From assembly GCA_035513575.1 (NCBI GenBank), contig DATKBW010000134.1:62001-126000 (forward strand): DNA of 64,000 bases. Reading direction: 5' to 3'. Within the stretch, counting starts at the first letter, position 1; each line of letters begins with the position of its first letter. Positions 41,638 through 52,438 of this stretch are shown here, one piece after another. Made by a program: the position numbers and the translations under genes. The stretch comes from JAHWKI01 sp035513575 (GTDB lineage Bacteria; Gemmatimonadota; Gemmatimonadetes; Longimicrobiales; RSA9). The notes under the pieces are model-generated. The model was not told the origin of the DNA. It did no database searches and was given only the letters and a program-made list of their open reading frames with translations.

Positions 41638-43458
41638 GTGCTGAAGATCCTCGTCCTCGCCATCCTCCCCCACGCCGCCGTCCAGGACGGCGCGCTGGCC
41701 CGGCAGGAACACGGCCCCGACGCGCGCGCCCTCGCCCGCGCGGCTCGCACCGCCGCCTTCCACTACGAGTCGCTCCAGCGACGCCTGGCCCCCGCGACGA
41801 ACGACGGCGGCCGGAGAGCGGACCAGTGCGACGAGCGGATCGGCCGCTTCTGCTTCTGGTACGACTCCCCTTCGGACACCCCCGACCCCCCGCCCCCGCC
41901 GGAGCCCCCCGCGGTCGCCGACGCCCGGACCGTCGCGGTTCGCGCCCACCGCCGCTGGTTCTCCGCCCAGCCGGAGCACCCCGAGGCGGCCGGGTTCCTC
42001 GTCCGCTTCCTGGTGGAGTCCGGGCGTACCGGCGAAGCCGCGGCGGCCGCCCGTACCCACGTCTGGGCGGCGAAGCGTGATCCGGCCGCGCTGCTCCTGC
42101 TGGGGATGGCCCTCCACGAGGGCGGCGATTTCGCCGCGGCGGAGGCCCTGTTCGACAGCGCCCGGGCGGGGATGGACGACGAGCGGCGCCGTCGTCTGGA
42201 CGACGTGCGGGTCCTGCTGGAGCGGCGGGAGCGGGCCGCCTATGGCGACCTTTCACCCGCCGAGCGGGAGGCCTACAACCGCCGTTTCTGGGCGCTCTCC
42301 GACCCCTCCCTGCTCGAGCCGGGAAACGAGCGCCGGACGGCCCATTACGCCCGCCACGCCTGGAGCGCCATCCTCGCGGAGGCGCCCCGCGTGCGGGGCA
42401 AGATCTCCTGGGGAAAGGACCACGAGGAGATCCTCCTGCGCTTCGGGATCGCATCGGGCCGCAAGCGGATCCGCGACTTCCAGCCCCACCTCCTCTCGGC
42501 GGATCCGCGCTTCATCGAGAGCTTCGATCCGGCGTCCGTGGCGCTCGTGCCCGCGGCCCTCCTGACCCGCGGCCTGCCGGAGGCGCCGCCGCCGGGCATC
42601 CGCCACGAGCTGGTCCGCGACACCGCGCCCTCCGCGTACGCGCCGGTCCGGCTCCGCCTGCGGGCCATGGACCACGTGGCCACCCGGATTCCCGATGGGA
42701 CCGGGGCGGTCCTGCGCGTGGACGCGGTCCTCGCCCCGGATACCACGGAGCCCCGGACGCCCGTGGCACCGCGCGGGATCCTCGCGGTCCTCGACACCTC
42801 CGGCACCGAGGTGCTCCGCGTGGCCGCCACGGTCCGCGCCGGGTCCGCGTCCGGGACCGCGCTCTCCGCTTCGGCGCGGGTCCCGCCCGGGGCATGGGTC
42901 TACCGCGTCGAGATGCTCGACGACTCCACCCGCCTCGCAGGCCTCTCGCAGTACCGCGTGGACATCGACGCGCCGCGAACCGTCGCTGCCGGCGTCGAGG
43001 ATTTCGCCCTCAGCGACCTCATCGTGGCGGCGCCGTTCGGGGACTCCCTCCCCTCCGCTTACGACGATCCGGTCCTCGAACCGCACCCTTCCCTCGTCCT
43101 GCCCACCGGCTCGCGGGTGGGCCTTTTCGCCCTCGCCCGCGGACTCCGGCGCGACGGCCGCTATTCTGTGGAGTGGTCGGTGGAGCGGGAGGCGGAAGGG
43201 TCCATCCTGGGGCAGGCCGTGCGGTGGCTCGGGCGCCAGCTCGGGATCGTGGAGCGGGAGCAGCCCCTGCGGATCCGCTGGGACGATGTCGCGGGGGGCG
43301 GCGTCGCTCCGGTCGCCGTGAACATGGACCTGTCGAGGGCGGATGCCGGGCTCTATCGCATCGGCCTGCGCGTGATCGACGCCGCTACGGGCGAGGCGCG
43401 GACGTCCCAGCGGCGGGTGCGGCTCTCGGCCGAGCGACCCGGCCCACCTCGAGACTGA
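41638..43458 (+). CDS. GWxTD-domain-like secreted protein
   Basis: A 606-residue protein with a short export signal (MLKILVLAILPHAAVQDG) and a middle segment that resembles the GWxTD domain: FWALSDPSLLEPGNERRTAHYARHAWSAIL followed by KISWGKDHEEILLRFG, in which the motif is degenerate (SWGKD). N-terminal ~90-190 contains helical TPR-like repeats and the C-terminal third is beta-rich. Two cysteine-containing residues (QCDERIGRFCFWYD) may form a disulfide. GTG 41638 is chosen because a GGAGAG sits 10 bases before it; GTG 41611 is the alternative. The 3' end overlaps the opposing barrel gene by 74 bp. Confidence 0.65.
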   Translation: MLKILVLAILPHAAVQDGALARQEHGPDARALARAARTAAFHYESLQRRLAPATNDGGRRADQCDERIGRFCFWYDSPSDTPDPPPPPEPPAVADARTVAVRAHRRWFSAQPEHPEAAGFLVRFLVESGRTGEAAAAARTHVWAAKRDPAALLLLGMALHEGGDFAAAEALFDSARAGMDDERRRRLDDVRVLLERRERAAYGDLSPAEREAYNRRFWALSDPSLLEPGNERRTAHYARHAWSAILAEAPRVRGKISWGKDHEEILLRFGIASGRKRIRDFQPHLLSADPRFIESFDPASVALVPAALLTRGLPEAPPPGIRHELVRDTAPSAYAPVRLRLRAMDHVATRIPDGTGAVLRVDAVLAPDTTEPRTPVAPRGILAVLDTSGTEVLRVAATVRAGSASGTALSASARVPPGAWVYRVEMLDDSTRLAGLSQYRVDIDAPRTVAAGVEDFALSDLIVAAPFGDSLPSAYDDPVLEPHPSLVLPTGSRVGLFALARGLRRDGRYSVEWSVEREAEGSILGQAVRWLGRQLGIVEREQPLRIRWDDVAGGGVAPVAVNMDLSRADAGLYRIGLRVIDAATGEARTSQRRVRLSAERPGPPRD

Positions 43459-44290
43459 GCCCGATGTCCAGCCGGAGCACCCGCAGCACCTCGCGCGTGG
43501 CATCGGCGAAGGGCGCCGCCCGCGCGGCGGCGAACGTCAGCCGCAGCGTGTCCCCGGCCGCCACCGGCGCATCCGCGGGCGCGAGCCCGGCCGGCGTGCG
43601 GAGATAGTGCGCGGACGCCTGCACCCGCCCCGTCAGCGCCCCACGGATCGGGATGATCGCCCCGAGCGCCCCGAGCACCGAGGGGGACGCCTCCCCGGTC
43701 AGCGAGCCCGCCCCGGGGAACGACGTGTCTGCCGCTTCCACCCGCACGAGGGCCACGCCGAGCTCCGCGTATGGCTGCACGCGTCGCCCCGACGGCAGCC
43801 GGAACCGGAGCGCTCCCTCCGCGGCGAGGACGGAGAGATCGGTCGAGGCCGGCCCCGCCAGCCCCCGGGCGCCCCGCTCGTACGCCTCCTCGCCGGCGTA
43901 GCCGGCCACGAGGGTGGCTCGCCCCAGGGTGAGCCCTGCGCGGACGGCCCAGGCCGGCGTGAGCCCCACGAGGGCGGATCCCCCCACCTGGAACCCGTCC
44001 TCCGCGCCGAGCGTCCTGGCCAGGGTATCCGCTGCCGTCGGGACCCCCGCTTCGTCCACGACTTCCGCCAGGACCGGCTGCGCCTGGAGATCCCCGACGC
44101 CGAGCGTCCCGAGCGTGACGGAGAACGCGACCCTGGGTGCGGCGTACGGAGGCGCGGGTGGACGTGTCGGACTCGCCGCGTCCGGCCCCTGCGCCGCGGC
44201 CTCCCGGGGCGGCAGCGCGGCCAGGAGCGCCGGCAGGAGGAGGACGGCCGCGGCGCGCACCGGGAGGAGAGGCGTGGCCGCGCCGCGCAC
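43385..44290 (-). CDS. Predicted outer-membrane beta-barrel protein
   Basis: A 301-residue secreted protein with a signal peptide (VRAAAVLLLPALLAALPPREAAAQ). Residues ~55-300 alternate in the manner of an 8-10-stranded barrel (GFQVGGSALVGLTPAWAVRAGLTLGRATLVAGY, RVQPYAELGVALVRVEA, GALTGRVQASAHYL). It lies 2 bp after lgt, from GTG 44290. No family is recognised, and the exact 3' end matters: the last 74 bp are also the end of the plus-strand GWxTD-like gene, and both frames remain open there. Confidence 0.65.
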   Translation of the reverse strand: MRGAATPLLPVRAAAVLLLPALLAALPPREAAAQGPDAASPTRPPAPPYAAPRVAFSVTLGTLGVGDLQAQPVLAEVVDEAGVPTAADTLARTLGAEDGFQVGGSALVGLTPAWAVRAGLTLGRATLVAGYAGEEAYERGARGLAGPASTDLSVLAAEGALRFRLPSGRRVQPYAELGVALVRVEAADTSFPGAGSLTGEASPSVLGALGAIIPIRGALTGRVQASAHYLRTPAGLAPADAPVAAGDTLRLTFAAARAAPFADATREVLRVLRLDIGLSLEVGRVARPRAAPAAGTSAPRP

Positions 44291-44292
44291 CG

Positions 44293-45141
44293 TCAGGGGC
44301 GTCCGGCCGTCGCGGGGGCAGGCGGCACGCCGGCTCCCGGCCGGGGAGCGCCAGCGGTCCTGCGCCAGATGATCGCGGCGCCGATCACCAGCGCGATGCT
44401 GGCGATCTGGGAAGTGGTGAGCCCGAGCAGGAACAGGTCCGTCTTCGCCCGGACGAACTCCACGAGGAACCGCTCGATCGCGTAAAGGACCATGTATACC
44501 GCGAAGAGGCGACCCGGCCTCAGCGTTCCGGAGAGGCGCCACAGGATCGCGAACATGATGAGCGCCGCGCCGACCTCGTACAGCTGCGTCGGGTGGACCG
44601 CGAGCACCGCGGTGTCCGGGATCTCGGCCGCGATCCGGGTCCCGATGGATCGGAAGTACCCGGCGGTGCTCGGCGGGTACCCTTCCGGGAAGGCGATGCC
44701 GACCCAGGAGTCCGTGGGGCGGCCGTAGTCGTCGCCCACGAGGAAGCAGCCGACGCGGCCGACGGCATAGCCGATGGCGAGGGCCGGCGCCGTCGCATCG
44801 AAGGTCTGTGCCAGCGGCAGCTTCCGCTTCCTCACCTGCCAGTAGAACGCGCTGACGCCGCCGATGAACCCGCCGTACCAGACGAGTCCGCCCCGGTTCG
44901 TCAGCTCGCGCAGCGGATTCGCCGCGAGGTCGTCCAGGTGGAGCCCGATGTAGTAGAGCTTGGCGCCGAGGATCCCGCCCAGGGCGACCCAGAGCAGCAT
45001 GTCCCACGCGAGCTCCGGGTCCATCCCCCGTTTCCCGAGCTGCTTCCCCAGGACCCATGCCCCCACCACGAAGGAGAGGAACATCATGAGCCCGAAGGAC
45101 GTGACGGTGAAATCACCGATGCGGAAGAGGACGGGGTACAT
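44293..45141 (-). CDS. lgt: Prolipoprotein diacylglyceryl transferase
   Basis: Lgt puts diacylglyceryl on the lipobox cysteine of prolipoproteins at the inner membrane. The 282-residue protein has about seven hydrophobic helices, GGLVWYGGFIGG and the Lgt signature region GYAVGRVGCFLVGDDYGRPTD, followed by HPTQLYEVGAALIMF. Several predicted lipoproteins in the window (LptC, LemA, the PQQ-domain protein, the protein at 54930) are its likely substrates. The upstream gap (45142-45305) has no clear promoter. Confidence 0.93.
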   Translation of the reverse strand: MYPVLFRIGDFTVTSFGLMMFLSFVVGAWVLGKQLGKRGMDPELAWDMLLWVALGGILGAKLYYIGLHLDDLAANPLRELTNRGGLVWYGGFIGGVSAFYWQVRKRKLPLAQTFDATAPALAIGYAVGRVGCFLVGDDYGRPTDSWVGIAFPEGYPPSTAGYFRSIGTRIAAEIPDTAVLAVHPTQLYEVGAALIMFAILWRLSGTLRPGRLFAVYMVLYAIERFLVEFVRAKTDLFLLGLTTSQIASIALVIGAAIIWRRTAGAPRPGAGVPPAPATAGRP

Positions 45142-45305
45142 CGAAGCTCCGAAGCCTGGCTCAGCGTTCCGTGATGGTCCGGGTCATGCCCCGCGCCGGC
45201 GCCGAGGACATGGGGGTCGTCCCGCGCCGGAAGTTAGTCGTCGGGGCCGGTCGGGGCGAGGGTGGGGCGCGTGGGCGTGACCGTGGAAGCGTGCCGCGAC
45301 TCCGC

Positions 45306-45785
45306 TTATGGCCCCGCCCGCTCCTCCGTCGGGGCGGTCCACCGCCTAACCGCCACCACGACCAGCGCGGCGCCCGCCAGGAGGGCAAGGGCCGGCAGGA
45401 GATACACGAGGAGGTTGAAGCCGCTGGCGCGGGGCTCGAGCAGCACCCACTCGCCGTACTTGCTGACGAAATAGCCCCGGACCTCCGCGTCGGTGTAGCC
45501 CTGCCCGACCTGGGTCCGGATGAGGTCCTTCATCTGGAGGGCCAGCGGCGACGGGGAGTCCTGGATGGAGAGGCCCTGGCAGACGGGGCAGCGCAGCTCC
45601 GCGGCGAGCCGCGTCGCCCGGGCTTCGAGCCCGGGGTCCCGGGCGACCGCCCGGGCGATGTCGGCCACGGCGTCCTGTCCCGCGACGCCGGCGGGCTCGG
45701 CCAGAGGGGTCGCCTCCTGGGCAGCCGCGCGGCCGGCCATCAGCAGGAGCGCCAGGAGCGCCGCGGCCACCGCCCTCCCGCTCAT
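45306..45785 (-). CDS. ccmH: Cytochrome c-type biogenesis protein CcmH
   Basis: CcmH holds and reduces the apocytochrome CxxCH thiols for haem ligation. The 159-residue protein has a signal or anchor segment (~5-22), the LRCPVCQ motif with Cys66 and Cys69, the conserved helical bundle (SIQDSPSPLALQMKDLIRTQVGQGYTDAEVRGYFVSKYGEWVLLEP) and a C-terminal membrane helix. No CcmI-type TPR extension is present. It is the last gene of the ccm operon, overlapping ccmG by 4 bp. Confidence 0.94.
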   Translation of the reverse strand: MSGRAVAAALLALLLMAGRAAAQEATPLAEPAGVAGQDAVADIARAVARDPGLEARATRLAAELRCPVCQGLSIQDSPSPLALQMKDLIRTQVGQGYTDAEVRGYFVSKYGEWVLLEPRASGFNLLVYLLPALALLAGAALVVVAVRRWTAPTEERAGP

Positions 45786-46392
45786 GCGCCGGGCTCCGCC
45801 GTCGTGCCGGAGTCCGCATCCACCGCCGGCGCGGGCTCGGCCAGCAGCGCCTCGATCTCCTCCACGAGCTGCTGCTCGGTGACGGCGCTGAAGACCTTGC
45901 GGCGGACCACGCCGTCACGGCCTATGAAGAACGTCTCGGGGACCCCGACCAGCCCGTAATCGATGGCCACGAGCTGTCCGGGATCCAGGAGCGCCGGGTA
46001 GCTCTGACCGCCGAGCTGCCGGATGTAGCTGCGCACGGCCGCCGGCGTGTCGTTGTACACGATCCCGTAGAACCGCACGCCGCGGTCCGCGTAGCGCGCG
46101 GCGGTGCGCGTGAGGCCGCGGTGCTCGACCCGACAGGGGCCGCACCACGAGGCGAAGAAATTCAGGACGACGACCTGGCCGCGCAGATCGGCGAGCCGGA
46201 CCGTCTCGCCCGTGGTCTCCTCCCCGCCCACCGCCGGGCCCTGCACCGCCAGCACCGGCAGCGCGAACGCGGGGGCCGGAAGGCCCACCAGCGGGGACGG
46301 GATGAGCCGCGGGTCACCGCGTCGCAGCCCGAAGGCGAACAGGGCGATCAGCGGGATCGCCACGAGCATGGCGAAGCCCGCCCGCTTCCAGC

Positions 46393-46396
<4 letters not shown>
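45782..46396 (-). CDS. ccmG: Thiol-disulfide oxidoreductase CcmG/DsbE
   Basis: A membrane-anchored periplasmic thioredoxin-like reductant for cytochrome c maturation. It has one N-terminal helix (~6-23) and a thioredoxin fold with Cys85-Gly-Pro-Cys88 in FFASWCGPCR, and GVPETFFIGRDGVV, which carries the cis-Pro. The 204-residue length includes a C-terminal tail rich in Ala, Glu and Asp. It lies between ccmF and ccmH, with 4-bp overlaps on both sides. Confidence 0.93.
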
Positions 46397-48386
<1,990 letters not shown>

Positions 48387-48390
<4 letters not shown>

Positions 48391-48836
48391 CCTTGGCCGT
48401 CCTCGCGGATCAGCGTCTGGTACACGTCCACCGGCCGGTGCCCTTCCGGCGGCGCCCGGTACTCGTTGGAGTGCCGCACCATCAGGTTCGTGGACTCGAA
48501 CACCCCCGTCCGGGTCAGCGTCCCTTCCACCACCACGCCCATGGTGTCCTTGAACATGGCCGGCGGCGCCCCCTTCGAGCGCACCTCCAGGCTCGACTCG
48601 CCATCGCTGATCTGGAAGCGCAGGTCGAGCGCCTGGGCATCCCACGCGATGGATCCGGGCACGACCTGCCCGCCCAGCCGGACCGGCGCGTCGAACGCCG
48701 CGTTCCCCCGCGCCATGAGCTCGGTGGGCGTCAGGAAGTAGACGATGTTGCTGCCCAGCCCGCCCCACACCAGGTAGCCGAATCCGCTCAGGACCAGGAG
48801 GGTCCCGACGACGATGACAGCCTTCCGTCCCTTCAC
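48387..48836 (-). CDS. ccmE: Haem chaperone CcmE
   Basis: CcmE binds haem covalently and carries it from CcmABCD to CcmF. The 149-residue protein has an N-terminal membrane anchor (~5-24), an OB-fold (VRLGGQVVPGSIAWD, LEVRSKGAPPAMFKDTMGVVVEGTL) and the haem-attachment His122 in RHSNEY, the HxxxY form rather than the cysteine variant. GTG 48836 overlaps the ccmD stop by 4 bp and fixes the start. Confidence 0.93.
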
Positions 48837-48964
48837 CCGCCACCTCCTGCGTCCCGGGCCAGCGCCTGCGCCCGGCGATTGAGAACCACGAGCCACCCCG
48901 CGTATCCGATCAGTCCCGCCCACGCGACCGCGTAGGCGGCGATGATGAAGTTCCACTCAGACAT
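48833..48964 (-). CDS. ccmD: Haem exporter small subunit CcmD
   Basis: A 43-residue protein reading MSEWNFIIAAYAVAWAGLI and onward to the tail ARDAGGGG. It has one membrane helix followed by a basic segment (LNRRAQALARD), exactly the CcmD plan; CcmD helps release holo-CcmE from CcmABC. Its ATG overlaps the ccmC stop by 8 bp and its stop overlaps the ccmE GTG by 4 bp. The gene is short enough to be missed by automatic calling; position and topology make the call firm. Confidence 0.88.
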   Translation of the reverse strand: MSEWNFIIAAYAVAWAGLIGYAGWLVVLNRRAQALARDAGGGG

Positions 48965-49676
48965 GGAGCTCTCTCCCCTCCAGGGCCGCCTCTTCCTGTG
49001 CCAGATCCGCCCGCCGCTCGATCCGGGCCGCGCGGAACCGCCACGCCACGAACACCACCAGCACTAGCAGGAACGCCAGCCCGTTCAGCCGCAGCCCCGC
49101 CTTGTACGCCGGCGACAGCGTCTCGGGCGTGGACTGCACCTGGTGCAGGGTCCGCCACCAGCGCACGGACATGTACACGATGGGCACGTTCAGCGCACCG
49201 AAGATCCCTACGGCCGCGCTCCACCGGGCCCGCCGGTCCGGGTCCTCCGTGAAGGACCGGAGGGCCAGGTAGCCGGCGAAGATGATGAAGAGCACGGCGG
49301 TCGACGTCAGGCGCGCGTCCCAGGTCCACCAGACGCCCCAGGTCGGGCGGCCCCAGATCGATCCGAGGGCAAGGGTGAGCCCGGTGAAGAGGGCCCCCAC
49401 CTCCGCCGCCGAGGCCGCAAGCAGGTCCGCCCGCTCCGTCCGCTTCCACAGGTACACCACACTCGCCCAGAAGACGATGAAGAACGCCAGGAACGCGTTC
49501 CAGGCCGCCGGGACGTGGACGTACATGATCTTCTGGAGGTCGCCCATCCCCGCCTCCGGCGGGGAGGTCCGGAACCCGAAGACCTGGGCCCCCACGACCG
49601 CCGCGAGGGCGACCCCGCTGGCCACCACCAGCCACGCGGGCACCCGCACGTCCCGCTCGTCCCTCGGCTCGCTCAT
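48957..49676 (-). CDS. ccmC: Haem exporter subunit CcmC
   Basis: CcmC presents haem to CcmE. The 239-residue protein has six hydrophobic helices and the WWD-type motif in IWGRPTWGVWWTWDARLTSTAVLF, with flanking histidines in YVHVPAAWNAF and RTLHQ. It lies between ccmB (1-bp gap) and ccmD. The short length and motif separate it from CcmF and CcsA proteins. Confidence 0.94.
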   Translation of the reverse strand: MSEPRDERDVRVPAWLVVASGVALAAVVGAQVFGFRTSPPEAGMGDLQKIMYVHVPAAWNAFLAFFIVFWASVVYLWKRTERADLLAASAAEVGALFTGLTLALGSIWGRPTWGVWWTWDARLTSTAVLFIIFAGYLALRSFTEDPDRRARWSAAVGIFGALNVPIVYMSVRWWRTLHQVQSTPETLSPAYKAGLRLNGLAFLLVLVVFVAWRFRAARIERRADLAQEEAALEGRELHV

Positions 49677-49677
49677 C

Positions 49678-50364
49678 TCACTCCTCTATGACGGCCCCGA
49701 AGGCGGCGATCGCCGCTCCCAGGAAGATCACGTCGAACGCCACGAGCAGCCGGATCCACCGCCCGCTCTCGGCCATGATGTCCCCACCCATGAGCGCCGC
49801 GGTGGCCTCGACCGCGGCGACGAGCACCGGGACCAGCATGGGGAACAGGAGCAGGGGGAGGAGCACCTCCCGGGCCCGGCTCCGGCTCGCCATGGAAGCG
49901 TAGAAGGTCCCGAGCGTCACGAACCCGAACGTGCCCAGGAACACTACCACCGGCACCATCCAGGTCGCGCCCCCCAGGGGCACGTCGTACAGCACGATGG
50001 CCAGCGGGATCAGCACCGCTTCCACGAGCAGCACGAAGACCAGATTGGCCACGAGCTTCCCGAGGAAGATCGAGCTGCGCACGCCGGGATACAGCAGGAG
50101 CGTCTCCAGCGCCCCACCCTCCAGCTCGACCTGGTAGCTCCGGTGAAACGCCAGGTTCCCGCTGAACAGCACCGTCAGCCACAGGATCCCCGCCGCCGCG
50201 GTGCGCAGCGTGGCCGTGTCCGGCCCGAGGGCGAAGCCGAACATCAGCAGCATGAGCGCCGCGAGGAAGAGGACCGCGTTGAAGTTGGCCTTGGAGCGAC
50301 GCTCCGTGGTCAGGTCCTTCCATGCGACCGCCGCCACGCGCCCCGCCTCCGCCCGGACGCTCAC
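49678..50364 (-). CDS. ccmB: Haem exporter ABC permease CcmB
   Basis: The 228-residue membrane subunit of the CcmABC complex, with six hydrophobic helices. VAWKDLTTERRSKANFNAVLFLAALMLLMFGFALG and NLAFHRSYQVELEGGALETLLLYP are typical of CcmB. GTG 50364 overlaps the ccmA stop by 4 bp, so the two ABC parts are coupled. Confidence 0.92.
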   Translation of the reverse strand: MSVRAEAGRVAAVAWKDLTTERRSKANFNAVLFLAALMLLMFGFALGPDTATLRTAAAGILWLTVLFSGNLAFHRSYQVELEGGALETLLLYPGVRSSIFLGKLVANLVFVLLVEAVLIPLAIVLYDVPLGGATWMVPVVVFLGTFGFVTLGTFYASMASRSRAREVLLPLLLFPMLVPVLVAAVEATAALMGGDIMAESGRWIRLLVAFDVIFLGAAIAAFGAVIEE

Positions 50365-51074
50365 CGGCGCCCCTCCGCGCCGATGCTCATCGTACCCCCG
50401 GCCGCCAGGCGGATCCCCCCGACGGACGGGGCGTCCTCCGCGATGACCCGCCCGTCCCGCAGCCGCAGCACCCCGTCCACCACGGCCGCGGACCGCTCCG
50501 GGTCGTGGGTCGCGATCAGCACGATGCCGTCCCGCGCCGCCGTCTCCCGCACGAGGGTGTGCACCAGCTCGATCCCGTCCGCGTCGAAGCTGGCGTATGG
50601 CTCGTCCAGCAGGAGGAGCAGGGGGGGGCGCATGACGAGGCGCGCCAGCCCGAGTCGACGCGTCATGCCCGAGGAAAAGCCGGCCGCGCGGTCGTTCAGC
50701 GCGTGGGCGAGCCCCACGCGCTCGAGCGCCTCGTCCACGGATACGGCCGCCTGGCCGCCCCACATGCGCCGGGCGAACTCCAGGTTCTCGCGTGCCGTGA
50801 GGTCGCCGTACAAGCCGGCGGCGTGGTAGAGGACTCCGACATGCGCCCGGATCGCGTCCGCCTCCCGGATCAGGTCGTGGCCGAAGACGGAGCCGCCGCC
50901 CCGCGTGGGCCGGAGCGACGTCGACATGATCCGCAGCAGCGTCGTCTTGCCGCTCCCGTTCGGGCCCATGAGGGCCAGCACGGACCCGGGCTCCGCGCGG
51001 AAGCTCGCGCCGCGGAGCGCCCATCGGCGCCCGAATCGCTTCGCGACCCCCTCGGCGACCACCCCGTACCTCAC
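50361..51074 (-). CDS. ccmA: Haem exporter ABC ATPase CcmA
   Basis: ATPase of the CcmABCD complex that releases haem-loaded CcmE. The 237-residue protein has Walker A GPNGSGKTT, a signature reading FSSGMTRRLGLARL (the reduced form seen in CcmA), Walker B LLLLLDEPYASFD and the switch His in ATHD. GTG 51074 is preceded by AGGGGAG on the minus strand. It is the first gene of the ccm operon; a candidate promoter is at 51117-51145. Confidence 0.92.
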   Translation of the reverse strand: MRYGVVAEGVAKRFGRRWALRGASFRAEPGSVLALMGPNGSGKTTLLRIMSTSLRPTRGGGSVFGHDLIREADAIRAHVGVLYHAAGLYGDLTARENLEFARRMWGGQAAVSVDEALERVGLAHALNDRAAGFSSGMTRRLGLARLVMRPPLLLLLDEPYASFDADGIELVHTLVRETAARDGIVLIATHDPERSAAVVDGVLRLRDGRVIAEDAPSVGGIRLAAGGTMSIGAEGRR

Positions 51075-51116
51075 CGCGCCACTCCCCTCCACTGGTGCAT
51101 CTTTGCGTTGGCGCGG

Positions 51117-51145
51117 AACATAGCGCCCGTGGAGGAGGGGTTCAA
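51117..51145 (-). promoter_or_regulatory. Candidate promoter of the ccm operon
   Basis: Minus strand TTGAAC (51145-51140), 17-bp spacer, TATGTT (51122-51117). Transcription would start about 40 bases before the ccmA GTG. The hexamers match 4/6 each. It lies between ccmA and the terminator at 51196-51236 that ends the preceding gene, which is where an independent promoter is expected. Confidence 0.5.
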
Positions 51146-51195
51146 TCCCGAAACCCCCGCGCCTTGTGGGGGAAAACCCCTCGAAGGCGAAGTCA

Positions 51196-51236
51196 GGAAA
51201 AATCCGACGCCGGGCCCCTCGAAGGGACCCGGCGTC
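51196..51236 (-). terminator. Rho-independent terminator
   Basis: On the minus strand GACGCCGGG (51236-51228) pairs with CCCGGCGTC (51214-51206), with a further inner CCCT/AGGG pairing, then GG-ATTTTT. It follows the outer-membrane gene that ends at 51263 and separates it from the ccm operon. Confidence 0.8.
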
Positions 51237-51262
51237 GTCCGGAGGTCCTGCCTCCGAGCCGT

Positions 51263-52357
51263 CTAGAACGTGAAACGGACGCCGACGCTCCCGAACAGCC
51301 GGCCTCCCGAGAGGTCCCCCGCCGTGGGCTGCTGGTCGGGAAGCCCCGCGTCCCGGAAGTCCGCGGCCGTGACCACCTCGGTGGCCTTCTGGTACCCGAG
51401 CTCCCCGACCACGTTCACCACCAGCAGGCTCAGACCCACGTTCCCGAAGACGTTCCACGCCGCCGTCTTCAGCTCGCCCTCGATCCGCTCCGTCGGCTCC
51501 ACCCGCGCCTCCACAGCCGGGAGACACTCGTTCGGAGGACACGTCAGGACGAAGTCGAACCCGACGTCGCTGCTGTACATGTCGTACCCGGCGCCCGCGG
51601 CGAAATCCAGGGCCAGGATGCCCTTCGAGATGCCCGCCCGCAGGCTGAGAATGGACAGGTCGGTGGAGAACTCCGCCGGATCGCCCGCGTCCAGGTCGCC
51701 GAACGACACCTCGGCCATGTTCCGGTACATGCCGGAAACCGAGATCCCGGGGAGCACCAGCCCCTGCTTCAGGATGCCGATCCGGGCACCCGCGCCCCAG
51801 TTGATGATGGGATCGGCCATGCCCGTCTGCTCGACCGCCGGGATCATCGAGATGCTGCCCAGCAGGTCGATGGCGCCGAAGCCGCCGAGGGGGCCGGCGG
51901 ACATCCCGTTGAACAGCCCCAGGGCGACATCGCCCTGGAGCGCCCCGAACGGCACCATGTTCGTTTCCATGGGCGGGAGCTGCCCGCTGCTGCCGATCGT
52001 CGCATCGAACCCATTCAGCAGGTCCGGCACGTCGGCCAGCGCCAGGTTCCCCCGGGCGGTGACGCTGATCCGGGGGAACAGACCCAGGCGGCGGCCGATG
52101 GTCGTGGCCGTGCCGAGCACGGGATTGCCGCCCGTAAATCCGATCCCGATCGTCGGCTGCACGTTCGTGAGGGCGGCCACCACCTGCCCGCACAGGAACC
52201 GCAGCTGCTGTTCGGCGTTGTCCCGCTCGGCGCTCGACGGCGTGAACGGCGTGAACGTGACGGTCATGCTGCCGCATGCCGACAGAAGGTCCCCCTGCGC
52301 CGCCGCGGGACTCGCGAGCAGGCCGAGGGCCAACACGGACGTAAGAACGCGTTTCAT
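51263..52357 (-). CDS. Predicted outer-membrane beta-barrel protein
   Basis: A 364-residue secreted protein with a signal peptide (MKRVLTSVLALGLLASPAAAQG) and a barrel-like body ending GRLFGSVGVRFTF with terminal Phe, the usual outer-membrane sorting signal. Cys residues at CGS, LCG, LTCPPNECLP suggest two disulfides, one in a loop. It resembles uncharacterised DUF6588-type proteins, but I cannot confirm that. The start ATG 52357 has a strong GGAGGAG close upstream. It has its own promoter (52439-52468) and terminator, so it is a single-gene unit, possibly highly expressed. Confidence 0.75.
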   Translation of the reverse strand: MKRVLTSVLALGLLASPAAAQGDLLSACGSMTVTFTPFTPSSAERDNAEQQLRFLCGQVVAALTNVQPTIGIGFTGGNPVLGTATTIGRRLGLFPRISVTARGNLALADVPDLLNGFDATIGSSGQLPPMETNMVPFGALQGDVALGLFNGMSAGPLGGFGAIDLLGSISMIPAVEQTGMADPIINWGAGARIGILKQGLVLPGISVSGMYRNMAEVSFGDLDAGDPAEFSTDLSILSLRAGISKGILALDFAAGAGYDMYSSDVGFDFVLTCPPNECLPAVEARVEPTERIEGELKTAAWNVFGNVGLSLLVVNVVGELGYQKATEVVTAADFRDAGLPDQQPTAGDLSGGRLFGSVGVRFTF

Positions 52358-52438
52358 GACTCCTCCATCGGAGCGTGTGTTCGTATTTCGGGTCCGGGAA
52401 GAAAAACAACGGCAGGGGTCCCCGATTGGACCGCGCCT

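Noticed and set aside
45142..45305. 164-bp gap between ccmH and lgt searched for a small gene or promoter
   Set aside because: Only a lone TAACTT on the minus strand was seen, with no -35; open frames there have no start with a ribosome site.
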